Positions 24,647 through 32,197 of a DNA stretch of 64,000 nt are shown in pieces. The translations under genes and the position numbers were made by a program. Under the pieces are notes generated by a model. That model was not told the DNA's origin. It made no database searches and was given only the letters and a program-made list of their open reading frames with translations. Within the stretch, counting starts at the first letter, position 1. The number at the start of each line of letters is the position of its first letter. This DNA comes from Streptomyces iranensis (GTDB lineage Bacteria > Actinomycetota > Actinomycetes > Streptomycetales > Streptomycetaceae): NCBI RefSeq assembly GCF_017874715.1, contig NZ_JAGGLR010000022.1, positions 186,001 to 250,000 of the forward strand, given 5' to 3'.

Positions 24647-25249
24647 ATGTCCATCCCCGCGAACGGGCGGACGACCACCCGGCGAACGGGATTGTCACTC
24701 CCTCCCGATCTGCCGCTGTCCGAGTGGCGCCACCTCGGCCAGCAGATCCACGTCATTGCCGACTCCTCCGCGTGGTGGCTGGGCGATTGGCTCGTCTTCG
24801 GCCAGGAGCACTACCCCGACCGCTATCGCCAGGCACTGAAGCAGACCTCGCTCGACTATCAGACGCTGCGCAACTACGCCTGGGTGGCACGCAAGTTCGA
24901 GCCGGGCAGGCGGCGGGGCAAACTGAGCTTTCAGCACCACGCGGAAGTGGCCGCCTTCCCCGAGCCCGAGCAGGAGGAGTGGCTGACCCGGGCCGAGGAG
25001 GGCGGCTGGACCCGCAACGCGTTACGCCGGCAGATACGGATGCGGCGTCAGTCGCCGGAAGCCGCACAGGAGCCGGGCGTTGTGCAGGTGAACGTGGTCG
25101 CCGAGCGCAGAATCCGCTGGGAGCGCGCGGCGGAGATCGCCGGTCTCGGGCTTATGGATTGGATCATCCAGATGCTGGATGAGGCGGCCGACGACCCGGT
25201 CCCGCATATTTCCGGCCGCGCCGCCGACCCGCCTGCCCTGGGGGCGTAA
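24647..25249 (+). CDS. LmbU-family transcriptional regulator
   Basis: Cluster-situated DNA-binding regulator of about 200 aa in the LmbU/NovE/HrmB family. The conserved core is LPLSEWRHLGQQIHVIADSSAWWLGDWLVFGQEHYPDRYRQALKQTSLDYQTLRNYAWVARKF...LSFQHHAEVAAF. Characterised members activate lincomycin, novobiocin and hormaomycin genes. The start at ATG 24647 has GGTGAGG 8 nt upstream; an ATG at 24575 in the same frame would add 24 unconserved residues. Placed 555 nt before the StrR-type gene, it is probably an upper-level activator of the peptide cluster. Confidence 0.85.
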   Translation: MSIPANGRTTTRRTGLSLPPDLPLSEWRHLGQQIHVIADSSAWWLGDWLVFGQEHYPDRYRQALKQTSLDYQTLRNYAWVARKFEPGRRRGKLSFQHHAEVAAFPEPEQEEWLTRAEEGGWTRNALRRQIRMRRQSPEAAQEPGVVQVNVVAERRIRWERAAEIAGLGLMDWIIQMLDEAADDPVPHISGRAADPPALGA

Positions 25250-25803
25250 ACAGCGCTCCGTAGAACCTCTAGCCAATGCTTTCTGTCCCGCCGGCGGGAC
25301 GACGTCATGGATTCCGGAGCGGCATTCCCGCGATTCCCCCGATTTGGCGTTCCCGCATGCCCCATGAAAGCATTTCATGCGCGCTCCGGGGCCCCGGGAA
25401 AGAACACGAAACACCAGGTGAGTGGCTGAACGGAGCCGCATTCACCTCATGTGACGCGTCCCGCCCCGCTGGTATCAGTAAGCACGTACAGAAGCACGTA
25501 CGGAACGCCACCGAAGGCCATCGATTCCGCTGGTGATCGCCCTGTCCGAAACCATGAGTTCTGGTTGAGTAACCGCGGCGCGCCGCGCGCGGATACGGGG
25601 TGTCAAACCGGCCGACCGCTGTTAGAGTCTGCGTCGAAAGATTGCACGGCCTTTCGCGATTTCGCGAAGTGGAGCAACGGGGGGTGGTCGATATTGATCG
25701 GCCACGATCGGCGATCTTCGAAGTGGTGTCCAAAGTGTGCCTGCCACTCCCCGGATAGAAATTCCTTTCGAGGCGAGCTCGCCTTGGAGCGGGGGGGTTG
25801 GCG
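25250..25803. other. Lower-G+C control region before the StrR-type gene
   Basis: 554 bp without a gene and visibly lower in G+C than its surroundings. It carries a 12-bp direct repeat, AAGCACGTACAG at 25480-25491 and AAGCACGTACGG at 25492-25503, and a small palindrome GGTT-GAGT-AACC at 25563-25574. The full GTCCAA-N17-TTGGAC site found elsewhere in the cluster is not present. The direct repeats could bind the LmbU-type protein or another activator. The leader just before 25804 is unusually G-rich. Confidence 0.5.
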
Positions 25804-26769
25804 ATGTTCGAGCAGCAACTTGAGGAAGTGGTCGTCGAAGTCGACATCGCGTCGATTTCGACGGCGGAGTCACCGCGAAGTTCAGGGGAGGACCCGGAGC
25901 ACATCCAAGCGCTGGCGGAGACGGAAGTCACGTTACCGCCCATCATCGTTCACCGGTCCACGATGCGGGTGGTCGACGGCGCCCACCGGCTACGGGCCGC
26001 GGAGCTCCGCGGCGACGAGAAGATCAAGGTCAAGTTCTTCGACGGCAGCAGGGCCGACGCGTTCGTCCTGGCCGTCGGCTCCAACATCACCCATGGCCTG
26101 CCGCTGTCGATGACGGACCGGAAGTCCGCGGCCGCCCGCATCATCGTGTCGCACCCCCAGTGGTCGGACCGCATGATCGCGTCGGTCTCGGGGATCTCGG
26201 CGGGCACCGTCGCGGAGATCCGCCGACGGACGTCGGCCGAGGAGACGGCCAGCGGCAGCCGCATCGGTCAGGACGGCCGGGTCCGTCCCATCAACAGCGC
26301 CGCCGGGCGCGAGCTGGCGAGCAGGCTGATCACGGCGAACCCGGGTCTGTCGCTGCGCCAGATCGCACGGGCCGCGGGCATCTCCCCGGAGACCGCACGG
26401 GACGTCAGGAACCGTATGAGCAGGGGCGAGGACCCCCTGCCGAAGGCGCGCGGCGCGGCGAAGGCCGGGGGCCGGCGGACCGAGGCGCTGAGCCGGTCCA
26501 CGGCGGGCGCGGCCACCGCCGAGGTGGTCCCGATGACCGACCGCCTCGCGGCCGTGCACCGCCTCACCTCGGACCCCGCCCTGCGGTTCAACGAAACGGG
26601 CCGCAGGCTGCTCCGGCTGCTCAACGTCAACATGCTCAGCGCGGAGGAGTGGCAGGAAATCATCGCGAACGTGCCGCCGCACTGCAGCAGCATCGTCGCC
26701 AGCCTCGCCCGTGAATGCGCGGGGATGTGGGACGAGATCGCGGTCCGGGTGGATCTGCAGCTCGCCTAG
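25804..26769 (+). CDS. StrR-family (ParB-like) pathway-specific activator
   Basis: Activator of 321 aa related to StrR, Bbr, Tei15* and NovG. Residues 41-80 form the ParB/Srx-like half (LPPIIVHRSTMRVVDGAHRLRAAELRGDEKIKVKFFDG). Two helix-turn-helix segments follow, at about 118-141 (WSDRMIASVSGISAGTVAEIRRR) and 183-204 (LSLRQIARAAGISPETARDVRN). A C-terminal helical region with MLSAEEWQEIIANVPPHC completes it. Family members bind long palindromes (GTTCGACTG-N11-CAGTCGAAC type, 29 bp) before biosynthetic operons. Two 29-bp palindromes of the same geometry in this cluster (30723 and 39877) are its probable targets. Confidence 0.9.
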   Translation: MFEQQLEEVVVEVDIASISTAESPRSSGEDPEHIQALAETEVTLPPIIVHRSTMRVVDGAHRLRAAELRGDEKIKVKFFDGSRADAFVLAVGSNITHGLPLSMTDRKSAAARIIVSHPQWSDRMIASVSGISAGTVAEIRRRTSAEETASGSRIGQDGRVRPINSAAGRELASRLITANPGLSLRQIARAAGISPETARDVRNRMSRGEDPLPKARGAAKAGGRRTEALSRSTAGAATAEVVPMTDRLAAVHRLTSDPALRFNETGRRLLRLLNVNMLSAEEWQEIIANVPPHCSSIVASLARECAGMWDEIAVRVDLQLA

Positions 26770-26808
26770 CGACTGCCCGAGGGACCGCGCCGCCTGCGGC
26801 GGGCTGTT

Positions 26809-26971
26809 CCCCTCCCCGCCCCTCCCCGGCAGCACCGATATGCGGCTCCGCCGCCGGGGGGTTCGTCCCGGGCCCCGGGCGGGGCTTCGCTTCAGACGCC
26901 GGGGTCCAGGGGCGGAGCCCCTGGTACCGGGAAGGGGCGGGGAGGGGAAAGCATCGATATGCGGCTCCGCC
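26809..26971. repeat. Inverted-repeat-bounded intergenic element (copy 2) plus direct repeat
   Basis: Same element class as at 21409: arms CCCCTCCCCGCCCC... (26809-26828) and complement (26928-26947), with one mismatch. The 17-bp phrase CGATATGCGGCTCCGCC occurs at 26836-26852 and again at 26955-26971, and as its near reverse complement at 3401-3417. It fills most of the 362-bp space between the StrR-type gene and the convergent hmo gene; the rest holds nothing recognisable. The strong stems may act as a bidirectional terminator. Confidence 0.75.
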
Positions 26972-27131
26972 CTCCGCCGCGTGGTCCGCCGGGACACCCC
27001 GCCGGGCCCGTCCAACCAGTGGAAATCTCGGGTTGGACAGCTCCGGCCGAAGCCACATGTCGGCGCGGCGATCCGGCCAGGACGAGAGGGCCTGTCCCGG
27101 CCGGATCGCCCATGCGGCGGCGTGGCCGCGG

Positions 27132-28226
27132 TCACCGTACGGTGCGCAGGCTCCGGGCCTCGGTGACGTCGGCGCAGCCCGCCAGCCCCAGCGATGAGCC
27201 CAGTTCGGCGGCCAGCAGCTCGAACACCCGCCGCACACCCGCCTCACCGGCCGCGGCCAGGCCCCAGATCACCGGCCGTCCCACCAGCACCCCGGCCGCG
27301 CCGAGGGCCAGGGCCCTGAGGACGTCCGTACCGCTGCGAACACCGCCGTCGAGCAGCAGCTCGCAGCGGCCGTCGAGCGCGGGCGCCAGCTCGGCCAGCG
27401 CGTCCAGGCTCGGCACGGCCCCGTCGAGCTGACGGCCGCCGTGGTTGGAGACCACCAGCGCGTCGACCCCGGACTCGGCGGCGCGCAGTGCGTCCTCGCG
27501 CGCCAGGACGCCCTTGAGCACCAGCGGCAGCCGCGTGTGCTTCCGCAGCCGGTCCACCGTGGTCCAGGTCAGCGCCGGGGAGAACGCCTCGCTGGTGTGC
27601 GCGGCCACGGCCGAGGCACCGGCGGGCGGGATGTGCGCCGTTCCGCCCGCGTCGATGTTGGCGGCCCGTACCTCGGCAGGGAGCGTGAACCGATTGCGGA
27701 TGTCCCGCAGTCGGCGGCCCATCCACGGCACGTCCACGGTGAGCATGAGCGCCTCACAGCCCGCGTCCTCCGCCCGGCGGGCGAGCTCCAGCGTCCGGGT
27801 GCCGTCGCGCAGCCAGTACAGCTGGAACCAGACGGCCCCGCCGACCGCGGTGATCTCCTCGATCGGCACACTGCTCAGCGTGGAGACCGCGAACGGCACC
27901 CCCGCGGCCTTCGCCGCCCGTGCGGTGGCCAGTTCACCCTCCTCGCTCACCAGCCGGTGGTACGCCACCGGGGCCACCGCCAGCGGCAGCGCCGCCGGGC
28001 GGCCGAGCAGCGTGGCGTCCGTCGTGCACCGCGAGACGTCCCGCAGTACCCGGGGGACGAGGAAGGTGCGGTCGAACGCAGCACGGTTGGCGGCCGGCGT
28101 CACCTCGTCACCGCTGCCGCCCGCCACGAAGTCCCGGATGTCGGGCGGCAGGACGGCAGCGGCGGCGCGTTCGAAGTCGGCCAGGCACTCGGCGTCGGCC
28201 GCGGTGCGGTCAGCGCCGGAAGTCAC
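27132..28226 (-). CDS. hmo: 4-hydroxymandelate oxidase (Hmo)
   Basis: FMN-dependent alpha-hydroxyacid oxidase, 364 aa, converting 4-hydroxymandelate to 4-hydroxyphenylglyoxylate in Hpg synthesis. The TIM-barrel signature SNHGGRQLDGAVPSLDALAEL gives the catalytic His262 and Arg265. FMN blocks are LPLAVAPVAYHRL, FQLYWLRD, MLTVDVPWMGRRLRD, LVLKGVLAREDA and LLLDGGVRSGTDVLRALALGAAGVLVGRPV. GTG start at 28226. It overlaps the end of hmaS by 17 nt, so the two form one leftward operon (hmaS then hmo). The identity as Hmo rather than a lactate oxidase rests on this pairing. Confidence 0.92.
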   Translation of the reverse strand: MTSGADRTAADAECLADFERAAAAVLPPDIRDFVAGGSGDEVTPAANRAAFDRTFLVPRVLRDVSRCTTDATLLGRPAALPLAVAPVAYHRLVSEEGELATARAAKAAGVPFAVSTLSSVPIEEITAVGGAVWFQLYWLRDGTRTLELARRAEDAGCEALMLTVDVPWMGRRLRDIRNRFTLPAEVRAANIDAGGTAHIPPAGASAVAAHTSEAFSPALTWTTVDRLRKHTRLPLVLKGVLAREDALRAAESGVDALVVSNHGGRQLDGAVPSLDALAELAPALDGRCELLLDGGVRSGTDVLRALALGAAGVLVGRPVIWGLAAAGEAGVRRVFELLAAELGSSLGLAGCADVTEARSLRTVR

Positions 28227-29376
28227 GCTGCCCGGTCCTCTCCAGCTCCACGGCCTCGTACAGCGCCTTGATGTTCGCACTGCCGAAGGTCTGGGCGCCC
28301 TGCCGCTCGATGACCTCGTAGAAGAGGGTGTGCCGCGGGTGGGTGGAGGCCGTGAAGATCTGGAACAGCTGCCCGTCGTGGTCCTCGTCCGCGAGCACCC
28401 CGGTGGCGCGCAGATCGGCCAGGCGCCGCGGGCTGAGGTCGATCCGCTCACCGAGCAGGTCGTAGTACGCGTCGGGCGTGGTGAGGAAGGTGACGCCGCG
28501 GTCGGACAGGGCGCGCACGGACCCGACGGCGTCGTGCGAGGAGAAGGCCAGGTGCTGCACGCCCGAGCCCTGGTGGCTCTTGAGGAACTCGTCGATCTGC
28601 CCCGGCAGGGCCGTGTCGTCGGGCTCGATGAGCGTGAGCGTGACGGTGCCGGACGGGCTCTGCACGACCTTCGAGTGCATCGCCTGGGCGCCGACGACGA
28701 TGTGCTCCGCGAAGACGTCCCGGAAGCCCAGTGCCTGCTGGTAGTACGCGACGGCCGGGCCGAGGCCGCCGGTCCCGAGACAGACCGCGATGTGGTCGAT
28801 GTCGAGCAGACCCACCTCGGCCGTACCCACCTCGGCCGTGCCCGCCTCGGCCGTGCCCGCCTCGGCCGTGCCCGCCTCGGCGCCCGGCCCGTCGGGCCGC
28901 TCCTGGCCGTCCGTCGGGACGAAACCCGCGGGCAGCCCGGGGCCCGCGTCCGGCGCGCGCTGGAGCAGGGTGTGCACCACGTCCCCGAAGCCGTGCACGG
29001 CGGCGGTGACGGACGTGCCGTCACCGGTGTGCCGGGCCGGTTGCCGGTGGACACCGGCCCCGTTCGCCACCGCCGCCTCGAAGGCCGCCCGCACATCGGC
29101 GGTGCGCAGCGCGATGTCCGCCACGCCGTCGCCGTGGCTGAGCACATACGCCGAGGCGGGGTGGCGGTCGGAGGTCGCCTGGGTGAGCACCAGAGTGATC
29201 TCCCCGTGCCGCAGCGCCAGGCTGCGGTGGTCGGCGGAACCGCCGCTGCCGACTATGGCGAACGCATACCGGTCGACCCATTGGAACGCGCTCGAATCCA
29301 GGTTCTCCACATACAACTCGACATAGTCGATGGCGAGATCCGCGAGCGGCTCCGCGGCTTTTGATGAATTCCTCAT
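28210..29376 (-). CDS. hmaS: 4-hydroxymandelate synthase (HmaS)
   Basis: Non-haem Fe(II) dioxygenase of the HPPD family, 388 aa, turning 4-hydroxyphenylpyruvate into 4-hydroxymandelate. The iron ligands are His195 (DIDHIAV), His275 (GVQHLAF) and Glu354 (FYEVIER). Two vicinal-oxygen-chelate halves are visible, residues 14-140 and 190-360. HmaS rather than the homogentisate-forming HPPD is inferred from the adjacent hmo and hpgT genes. Odd feature: the inter-domain linker (residues 166-189) is a repeat of EAGTA/EVGTA pentapeptides encoded by 15-bp tandem repeats. Start ATG 29376, with GGGGG upstream. Confidence 0.92.
   Translation of the reverse strand: MRNSSKAAEPLADLAIDYVELYVENLDSSAFQWVDRYAFAIVGSGGSADHRSLALRHGEITLVLTQATSDRHPASAYVLSHGDGVADIALRTADVRAAFEAAVANGAGVHRQPARHTGDGTSVTAAVHGFGDVVHTLLQRAPDAGPGLPAGFVPTDGQERPDGPGAEAGTAEAGTAEAGTAEVGTAEVGLLDIDHIAVCLGTGGLGPAVAYYQQALGFRDVFAEHIVVGAQAMHSKVVQSPSGTVTLTLIEPDDTALPGQIDEFLKSHQGSGVQHLAFSSHDAVGSVRALSDRGVTFLTTPDAYYDLLGERIDLSPRRLADLRATGVLADEDHDGQLFQIFTASTHPRHTLFYEVIERQGAQTFGSANIKALYEAVELERTGQRDFRR
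28810..28881. repeat. 15-bp tandem repeat inside hmaS
   Basis: Nearly five in-frame units of the pattern CTCGGCCGT(A/G)CCC(A/G)C, encoding the E-A/V-G-T-A pentapeptides of the HmaS linker. Because the unit is a multiple of three, gain or loss would not break the enzyme. Confidence 0.85.
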
Positions 29377-29553
29377 GATGGCCCCCAGATGCGGAAGAAA
29401 ACCGAGCCCGCAGAACTTTAGGCGGGCCTGCGGGCGTCCAACTATCGGCGCCATTCCGGCGGTTAACGGAACTCGTGGACGCCGGGCCTTCTCCATAAGC
29501 TGTGCCGTGTTTTGTGTTTCCGGGTCGCGGTCCTCTTGGACGGGTGATGTCTT
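29377..29553. promoter_or_regulatory. Divergent promoter region hmaS / prephenate dehydrogenase
   Basis: 177 bp between divergent starts, so it carries both promoters. It contains GTCCAA at 29436-29441 and TTGGAC at 29536-29541, half-sites identical to those of the paired 29-bp operators, but not at the 17-nt spacing. GTTAAC (29462-29467) and an unpaired GTGGAC (29475-29480) are also present. Regulation by the StrR-type protein through half-sites is possible but unproven. Confidence 0.5.
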
Positions 29554-30696
29554 GTGATGCACACGATGGCTGTCATCGGCACCGGCCTCATCGGTACGTC
29601 GGTCGCGCTCGCGGCCGCGGGGCAGGGCGTGTCGGTGTATCTCTCCGACCGGAGCCGGGCCGCCGCCAGGACCGCCGCCGCACTCGGCGCGGGACGGGCG
29701 GAGGATCCGCCGGAGCCGGTCGACCTGGCCGTGCTCGCGGTGCCGCCGAGCCGGATCGCCGAGGTGCTCATCGCGGCCCAGGAACGCGGTCTGGCCCGCG
29801 CCTACACCGATGTGGCGAGCGTGAAGACCGGCCCGGAGCGGGGCGTGCTCGCCCGCGCCCCCGAGCCCTCCCGCTACGTCGGCGGCCATCCACTGGCCGG
29901 CCGGGAGCGATCGGGGCCGCTGGCGGCGCGGGCCGAGCTGTTCCGGGGCCGCCCCTGGGCGCTGACGCCGCATCGGCTGACCTCGCGCGCCGCCCTGGAC
30001 CGGGGCCTGGAGCTGGCCGAGTTGTGTGGCGCCGCCCCGGTGGTCATACGCAGCCGGGAACATGACGAGGTGGTGGCGCTGACCTCGCATGTTCCGCATC
30101 TGCTGGCCAGCGTGATGGCCGCCCGGCTGCGCGACGGCCCGGCCGGGGTGCCGTTGCTGGCCGGGCAGGGGCTGCGCGATGTGACCCGGATCGCCGCCGG
30201 GGACCCCCGGCTGTGGAGCGACATCCTGCGGTCCAACGCTGCCGCCATGGCCGGGGTGATGAAGGAGTTACGGGACGATCTGGCCCGGGTGGCGGCGGCG
30301 CTCGACGTGCTCGCCGAGGAAGACGCGTCCGCCGGGGAAGACGTGTTCGCCGAGCACCATGACGCAGGCCATGACCAGGGCGTACGGACCCTGGAGGACC
30401 TGCTGGCCCGGGGCGTCGCCGGGCTCGCCGGGCTGCCGCGCCCCGGCGCCGGTCCGCCCGTGGCCGAGGCGGGCTTACGGATCCTGGTCCCGGACCGCCC
30501 GGGGGAGCTGGCCCGGCTGCTGGGCGCCGTCGCGGCGCTCGGCATCGCCGTGGACGACATCGCCGTGGAGGCCGCGGAGGAGAGCGGGCTGCGGGTGCGC
30601 GTGCCCGTTCCCACGGCTGACGCCGAGCGGATCGGGGCCAAGCTGGGCGCCGATGGATGGGACCGGGCCCCGGCTGAATCGGCGCCCGCGGGATAG
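29554..30696 (+). CDS. Prephenate dehydrogenase (pathway-dedicated)
   Basis: NAD-dependent prephenate dehydrogenase supplying 4-hydroxyphenylpyruvate for Hpg and tyrosine, 380 aa. The Rossmann start is MAVIGTGLIGTSVALAAAGQG. Catalytic-site blocks are YTDVASVKTGPERGV, YVGGHPLAGRERSGPLAARAELFRGRPWAL (with the catalytic His), HDEVVALTSHVPHLLAS and LRDVTRIAAGDPRLWSDIL. A C-terminal ACT-like domain (LRILVPDRPGELARLLGAVAALGIAVDDIAVE) could allow aromatic feedback. Glycopeptide clusters carry the same dedicated copy. Start GTG 29554 or ATG 29557. A 148-nt gap with an operator-like palindrome separates it from hpgT. Confidence 0.92.
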   Translation: MMHTMAVIGTGLIGTSVALAAAGQGVSVYLSDRSRAAARTAAALGAGRAEDPPEPVDLAVLAVPPSRIAEVLIAAQERGLARAYTDVASVKTGPERGVLARAPEPSRYVGGHPLAGRERSGPLAARAELFRGRPWALTPHRLTSRAALDRGLELAELCGAAPVVIRSREHDEVVALTSHVPHLLASVMAARLRDGPAGVPLLAGQGLRDVTRIAAGDPRLWSDILRSNAAAMAGVMKELRDDLARVAAALDVLAEEDASAGEDVFAEHHDAGHDQGVRTLEDLLARGVAGLAGLPRPGAGPPVAEAGLRILVPDRPGELARLLGAVAALGIAVDDIAVEAAEESGLRVRVPVPTADAERIGAKLGADGWDRAPAESAPAG

Positions 30697-30722
30697 CGCT
30701 CCTCAGGCCCGCCGACAAGCCC

Positions 30723-30751
30723 GTCCAAGCGCGCAGTTCGAGCAATTGGAC
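30723..30751. promoter_or_regulatory. StrR-type operator 1 (GTCCAA-N17-TTGGAC)
   Basis: A 29-bp site with perfect 6-bp arms at 30723-30728 and 30746-30751 (7 bp counting the outer C/G), 93 nt before the hpgT start. The same arms, spacing and distance to the start codon recur at 39877-39905 before mbtH. The 29-bp geometry equals that of StrR/Bbr boxes, and a StrR-family gene is in the cluster. The arm sequence differs from the classic GTTCGA, implying a diverged specificity. Confidence 0.75.
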
Positions 30752-30844
30752 GGCGTTGTCGAAAGGCCGACGGGCGTGTGATGCTGAAGTATCCGAGCCG
30801 CCCTCATACAGCCGCTCTCATTCATTTGCCGCCCGGGGGAATTC

Positions 30845-32197
30845 ATGGCAGGAACCACCGTCGCCGCGCAGACCCGTCAACGGGGACACCTCGAAATGGC
30901 AGAGCTGCACGGCAGCGTTTCCGAGCCGGTGCTGGACACGATGAACTTCCTCAACGAGGTGACCCATCGCTATCCGGACGCGATTTCCTTCGCCCCGGGC
31001 CGGCCGTACGACGGTTTCTTCGACACCGAGCAGGTCTTCACCCACATCCGCCGCTATCTGGACCACCTGGCGGAGCAGGGGAGTTCACCGGCGGACATCC
31101 GCACCGCGCTGTACCAGTACGGGCCGACCGCCGGACAGATCCGGCAGATCGTCGCCGACTCGCTGCGTGCGGACGAGGCCACCGATGTATCCGCCGAGTC
31201 CATCGTGGTGACCGTCGGCGCACAGGAGGCCATGCTGCTGGTGCTGCGCGCGCTCTTCGCGGGCCCCGACGACGTCCTGCTGGTCTCCAGCCCCTGCTAT
31301 GTGGGGATCACCGGCGCGGCCCGGCTGCTGGACGTGGCCGTGCGCCCGGTGGAGGAGCGCGAGGACGGGTTCCACGCCGCCGACCTGGAGGCCGCGGTGC
31401 TGGCGGAGCGGGCGCGCGGCCGCCGCCCCCGCGCGTTCTACGTGGTGCCCGACCACTCCAACCCGTCCGGGAACACCATGGGCCCGAAGGCCCGGGAGGA
31501 GCTGCTGGAGCTCGCCGAGCGCCATGACTTCCTGGTGCTGGAGGACAGCCCGTACCGGCAGGTGAGCCCCGGCACCCCGCTGCCGACGCTGAAGTCCCGG
31601 GACCGGGCTCGCCGCGTGGTGCACCTGGGCTCGTACTCCAAGACGGTCTTCCCCGGCGCCCGGGTCGGGTTCGTCGTGGCCGACCAGCGGGTCCGGGACG
31701 CCACGGGCGGTGAGCGGCTGCTGGCGGACGAACTCGCCAAGATCAAGAGCATGGTGACGGTCAACACCTCGTCACTGAGCCAGGCCGCCGTGGCGGGCGC
31801 GCTGCTCGGCGCCCGGGGCCGGCTGTCGGAGCTGAACGCCGAGGCGGCCGCGTACTACGGCGAGGCGATGCGGGAGATGCTGCGGCGGCTGGACGCCCGG
31901 CTGCCCGCCGCCCGCCGGGAAGCCCTCGGGGTGCGCTGGAACGAGCCCAGCGGTGGCTTCTTCCTCACCATGCGGGTCCCGTTCCGGGTGGACAACGCCG
32001 TACTGACCACCTCCGCACAGGACTTCGGCGTGATCTGGACGCCGATGGCGCACTTCTACCCCGGCACCGGTGGCCACCACGGCATCCGGCTGTCCATCAG
32101 CTATCTGACGCCCGCCGAGATCGACGAGGGCACGGCGAGGCTCGTGCGCTTCATCGAGGCGCACAGCGCATCGCACAGCACCAGCGGATCCCAGTGA
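30845..32197 (+). CDS. hpgT: Hydroxyphenylglycine aminotransferase (HpgT)
   Basis: PLP-dependent class I/II aminotransferase, 450 aa, that aminates 4-hydroxyphenylglyoxylate (and the 3,5-dihydroxy analogue) to Hpg and Dpg. The Schiff-base Lys266 lies in GSYSKTVFPGARVGF. PLP contacts are VTVGAQEAM, the NPSG motif of VPDHSNPSGNTMG and LEDSPYRQV. The length and the N-terminal ISFAPGRPYDGFFD region match glycopeptide HpgT. It starts the rightward operon hpgT-dpgA-dpgB-dpgC-halogenase-hydrolase, preceded by a 29-bp palindrome. The stop overlaps dpgA by 4 nt. Confidence 0.93.
   Translation: MAGTTVAAQTRQRGHLEMAELHGSVSEPVLDTMNFLNEVTHRYPDAISFAPGRPYDGFFDTEQVFTHIRRYLDHLAEQGSSPADIRTALYQYGPTAGQIRQIVADSLRADEATDVSAESIVVTVGAQEAMLLVLRALFAGPDDVLLVSSPCYVGITGAARLLDVAVRPVEEREDGFHAADLEAAVLAERARGRRPRAFYVVPDHSNPSGNTMGPKAREELLELAERHDFLVLEDSPYRQVSPGTPLPTLKSRDRARRVVHLGSYSKTVFPGARVGFVVADQRVRDATGGERLLADELAKIKSMVTVNTSSLSQAAVAGALLGARGRLSELNAEAAAYYGEAMREMLRRLDARLPAARREALGVRWNEPSGGFFLTMRVPFRVDNAVLTTSAQDFGVIWTPMAHFYPGTGGHHGIRLSISYLTPAEIDEGTARLVRFIEAHSASHSTSGSQ

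Noticed and set aside
28810..28881. Short regularly repeated DNA as a CRISPR array
   Set aside because: The units are contiguous 15-mers without spacers, in frame inside hmaS. The other tandem repeats (35326, 37709, 42263) also lack spacers, and there are no cas genes.
29436..29541. GTCCAA and TTGGAC in the hmaS/prephenate dehydrogenase region as a third StrR-type operator
   Set aside because: The half-sites are 94 bp apart, not 17, and the position facing GTCCAA at the right spacing is GCGGTT. They are kept only as possible half-sites.
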